Assembly (NCBI GenBank): GCA_012799165.1
Contig: JAAZLU010000207.1
Location: 1 to 6,210 of the forward strand
Direction of reading: 5' to 3'
Source: Clostridiales bacterium
GTDB lineage: Bacteria; Bacillota; Clostridia; Peptostreptococcales; Anaerovoracaceae
DNA length: 6,210 nucleotides
Made by a program: the position numbers and the translations under genes. Positions within the stretch are counted from its first letter, which is position 1, and every line of letters starts with the position of its first letter. The notes beneath the pieces were generated by a model, which worked only from the letters and a program-made list of their open reading frames with translations, did not search any database and was not told the origin of the DNA. This document shows, in pieces, positions 4,498 to 6,210 of this stretch.

Positions 4498-6171
4498 ATG
4501 GCTTTTGACGGATTGCTCGCCGGAGCCGTCGCGATAGACTTAAATCGCAAGCTGCAGGGAGCAAAGATAGAAAAAATTCAGCAACCGGAGACGGACGAGA
4601 TTATAATGCAGCTCTACTGCCCCGCAGACGGCAAGCGGCGCAGGCTTTTGCTGTGCGTCTCTCCGCAGGGGGCGAGAGTGCATCTTACACAACTCTATAA
4701 AGAGAACCCTAAGGAACCCCCGATATTCTGCATGGTCCTCAGGAAGCACATCCAAGGCGGACGAATCGCTGCAGTCAACCAAGTTTCCAGCGATAGGATA
4801 ATCAGATTCGATATCGAGACTATAAGCGAGATGGGCTACTCTACAAATAAGTGCCTGGTCTGCGAGACCATGGGTCGCCACAGCAATATCATCCTACTTG
4901 ACAGCGAAAGCGATAAAATTATAGACTCCGCCAAGCGCATATCCATAGACTTGAACCGCTACAGGCAAATATTGCCGGGCATGCCCTACCTCCCGCCTCC
5001 GGGAGGAGAGAAAAAGAATTATTGGACCTTGAAGGACGGAGATTTCGAAAAAATATCCGAAATTCAGGGCGTCGGAAGAGCTGTCGCAGCCGAGTTTGAG
5101 GCGGACCCGGCCATGATTTTTGAAGTTCAAGAGGATTTGCTCGCAGGCAATTTCAGACCCGCTGTCTATATCGACGATCGCGAAACCCCCTTTGAAGTCC
5201 ACGCATTCCCGCTCCGAAAGCTCAGCGAGAGCTCCAAGGTCCTCGCCTTCGAAGAAATCGGAGATGCGCTGGACTATTACTACGATAACAGAGTCGAAAC
5301 CAACAGGCTGCTTCAGAGGGCGGAAAGTTTTACAAAGAGCGTGGACAGGCTAATCGATAAGCAGCTTCTAAAAAAGCAGCGCCTCCTGGAAGAGATACAA
5401 ATGAACGAAAAGGCGGACGAATACAGGCTCAAGGGAGAACTGCTCAATGCAAACCTGCATGCGGTAAAACCCGGAGACAAATCCGTGAGCGTCGTAAGCT
5501 ACTACGACGGCAGCACTGTCGTTATCGAACTCGACGAGCGCTTTTCGGCCTCAAAAAATGCCCAAAACTACTACAAAAAATATTCGAAGGCTAAAAGCGG
5601 CCGAAAGATAAATCTAGCCCGCCTCGAAGAATGCAAAGCGGATATAGAATATCTCGAGAGCGTAAGAGATCAGATCGAAATAAGCGACTCCTACGAGGAG
5701 CTGGAACTGCTAAAAAACGAACTGGTCCGCGAAGGATATATAAGGCCACACAAGACCAAAGAGAGGAAGCGCGCCCTCAGCAAGCCGAAACCAAGGCGCT
5801 TTACCCTGCCCTGTGGTCTGAATCTGCTCGTAGGCAGGAGCAACAGCGAAAACGACTATTTAAGTTTTAAGCTGGGGAAAAAGAGCGATTACTGGTTCCA
5901 CACAAAGGACATCCACGGGTCTCACGCACTGTTGCTCACCGAAGGTGAAGCCCCCGGAGAAGATGCCATTTTCCAGGCGGCAGCCGTTGCAGCCTGGTTC
6001 TCTAAGGCCAGAAACTCCGAAAATGTGCCGGTGGATTACCTGCCGCTCAAATATCTTAAAAAGCCCGCGGGAGCGAAGCCTGGGATGGTCGTGTTCACCA
6101 ACAATCGAACGGTTTGGGTGAACCCGATCGATCCGCTCCAGTGGCACTCAGGCATTGTGAACTCAGAATGA
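4498..6171 (+). CDS. rqcH: RqcH, NFACT-family ribosome quality control protein (also annotated FbpA/YloA)
   Basis: RqcH binds 50S subunits that carry a stalled peptidyl-tRNA and recruits alanyl-tRNA to add C-terminal alanine tails, which mark the nascent chain for proteolysis. The older name, fibronectin/fibrinogen-binding protein, reflects surface binding reported in streptococci. The 557 residues cover the full domain order. NFACT-N begins MAFDG, has PPIFCMVLRKHI (74-85), the tRNA-recognition DR pair (99-100, equivalent to the functional D97/R98 of Bacillus) and ETMGRHSNIILLD (123-135). A helix-hairpin-helix follows (IQGVGRAVAAEF, 189-200), then long charged helices forming the coiled-coil arms (about 260-410) with NAQNYYKKYSKAK (354-366) at the hinge, and NFACT-R (GLNLLVGRSNSENDYL 440-455, DYWFHTKDIHGSH 464-476, KPGMVVFTNNRTVWVNP 527-543). 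The weak ribosome binding site GAGG (4490-4493) is only four bases from the ATG, suggesting modest translation. The stop overlaps the next gene. There is no signal peptide. Confidence 0.96.
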   Translation: MAFDGLLAGAVAIDLNRKLQGAKIEKIQQPETDEIIMQLYCPADGKRRRLLLCVSPQGARVHLTQLYKENPKEPPIFCMVLRKHIQGGRIAAVNQVSSDRIIRFDIETISEMGYSTNKCLVCETMGRHSNIILLDSESDKIIDSAKRISIDLNRYRQILPGMPYLPPPGGEKKNYWTLKDGDFEKISEIQGVGRAVAAEFEADPAMIFEVQEDLLAGNFRPAVYIDDRETPFEVHAFPLRKLSESSKVLAFEEIGDALDYYYDNRVETNRLLQRAESFTKSVDRLIDKQLLKKQRLLEEIQMNEKADEYRLKGELLNANLHAVKPGDKSVSVVSYYDGSTVVIELDERFSASKNAQNYYKKYSKAKSGRKINLARLEECKADIEYLESVRDQIEISDSYEELELLKNELVREGYIRPHKTKERKRALSKPKPRRFTLPCGLNLLVGRSNSENDYLSFKLGKKSDYWFHTKDIHGSHALLLTEGEAPGEDAIFQAAAVAAWFSKARNSENVPVDYLPLKYLKKPAGAKPGMVVFTNNRTVWVNPIDPLQWHSGIVNSE

Positions 6172-6210
6172 AGATTGCTGTGAGTGCCTGTCTTTTAGGC
6201 GAAAACTGCA
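6168..6210 (+). CDS. DUF523 / TudS-like protein, N-terminal part (runs off right edge)
   Basis: Fourteen codons are visible, reading MKIAVSACLLGENC. This is the typical opening of DUF523 proteins, whose characterised members (TudS) are iron-sulphur thiouracil desulphidases. Cys8 in SACLLG and Cys14 fall where that family places cluster-binding cysteines. The ATG (6168-6170) overlaps the rqcH stop TGA (6169-6171) in an ATGA arrangement, and there is no good ribosome binding site upstream, so translation probably depends on ribosomes finishing rqcH. The remainder lies beyond the window. Assignment rests on a short but distinctive N-terminus; function in this host is inferred. Confidence 0.75.
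   Translation, partial: MKIAVSACLLGENC

Noticed and set aside
1..6210. CRISPR array, tRNA or rRNA genes, intact transposase, toxin-antitoxin or defence genes
   Set aside because: I looked on both strands and found no regularly spaced repeats, no cloverleaf or rRNA sequence, and no protein of these families.

Overview
The window looks like chromosomal DNA from a Gram-positive anaerobe of the class Clostridia. The evidence is the gene content (yicC-gmk-rpoZ divergent from an rqcH/yloA-type gene, as in Bacillus and Clostridia), strong AGGAGG-type ribosome binding sites, compact intrinsic terminators and moderate base composition. I cannot name the genus from the sequence.

Layout, left to right. 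(1) Positions 1-79 hold the first 26 codons of rpsB (ribosomal protein S2) on the minus strand, behind a structured leader (about 80-170). (2) 255-1094 is dapF (diaminopimelate epimerase, minus strand), closed by a strong terminator at 190-234. (3) 1095-1489 is gene-poor. It holds the 3' scrap of an amino-acid ABC transporter ATPase gene (1195-1260), its probable terminator (1138-1167), a 61-bp nested inverted repeat (1289-1349) and another terminator hairpin (1350-1376). (4) 1490-2239 is a complete FabG-like short-chain dehydrogenase on the minus strand, with its own promoter candidate (2479-2508) and a leader of about 230 bases. (5) 2626-4381 is a housekeeping operon transcribed leftward, yicC - gmk - rpoZ, ending at a terminator at 2541-2582. 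(6) A 116-bp divergent intergenic region, carrying a 12-bp tandem repeat, separates yicC from rqcH. (7) 4498-6171 on the plus strand is rqcH (NFACT family, ribosome-associated quality control). Its stop codon overlaps the ATG of a DUF523/TudS-type gene that runs off the right edge.

Most genes serve core functions: RNA turnover (YicC), GMP phosphorylation (Gmk), RNA polymerase assembly (omega), rescue of stalled 50S subunits (RqcH), cell wall/lysine precursor synthesis (DapF) and translation (S2). The stretch between the rpoZ terminator and dapF (about 1195-2510) looks like a variable insert point: an autonomous oxidoreductase gene, a decayed transporter gene and hairpin repeats sit between conserved genes. 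I found no CRISPR array, tRNA, rRNA, intact mobile element or defence system. The strongest unusual signals are the ABC transporter scrap next to the nested inverted repeat, the rpsB leader, the rqcH-DUF523 start/stop overlap, and the absence of remA between yicC and gmk.
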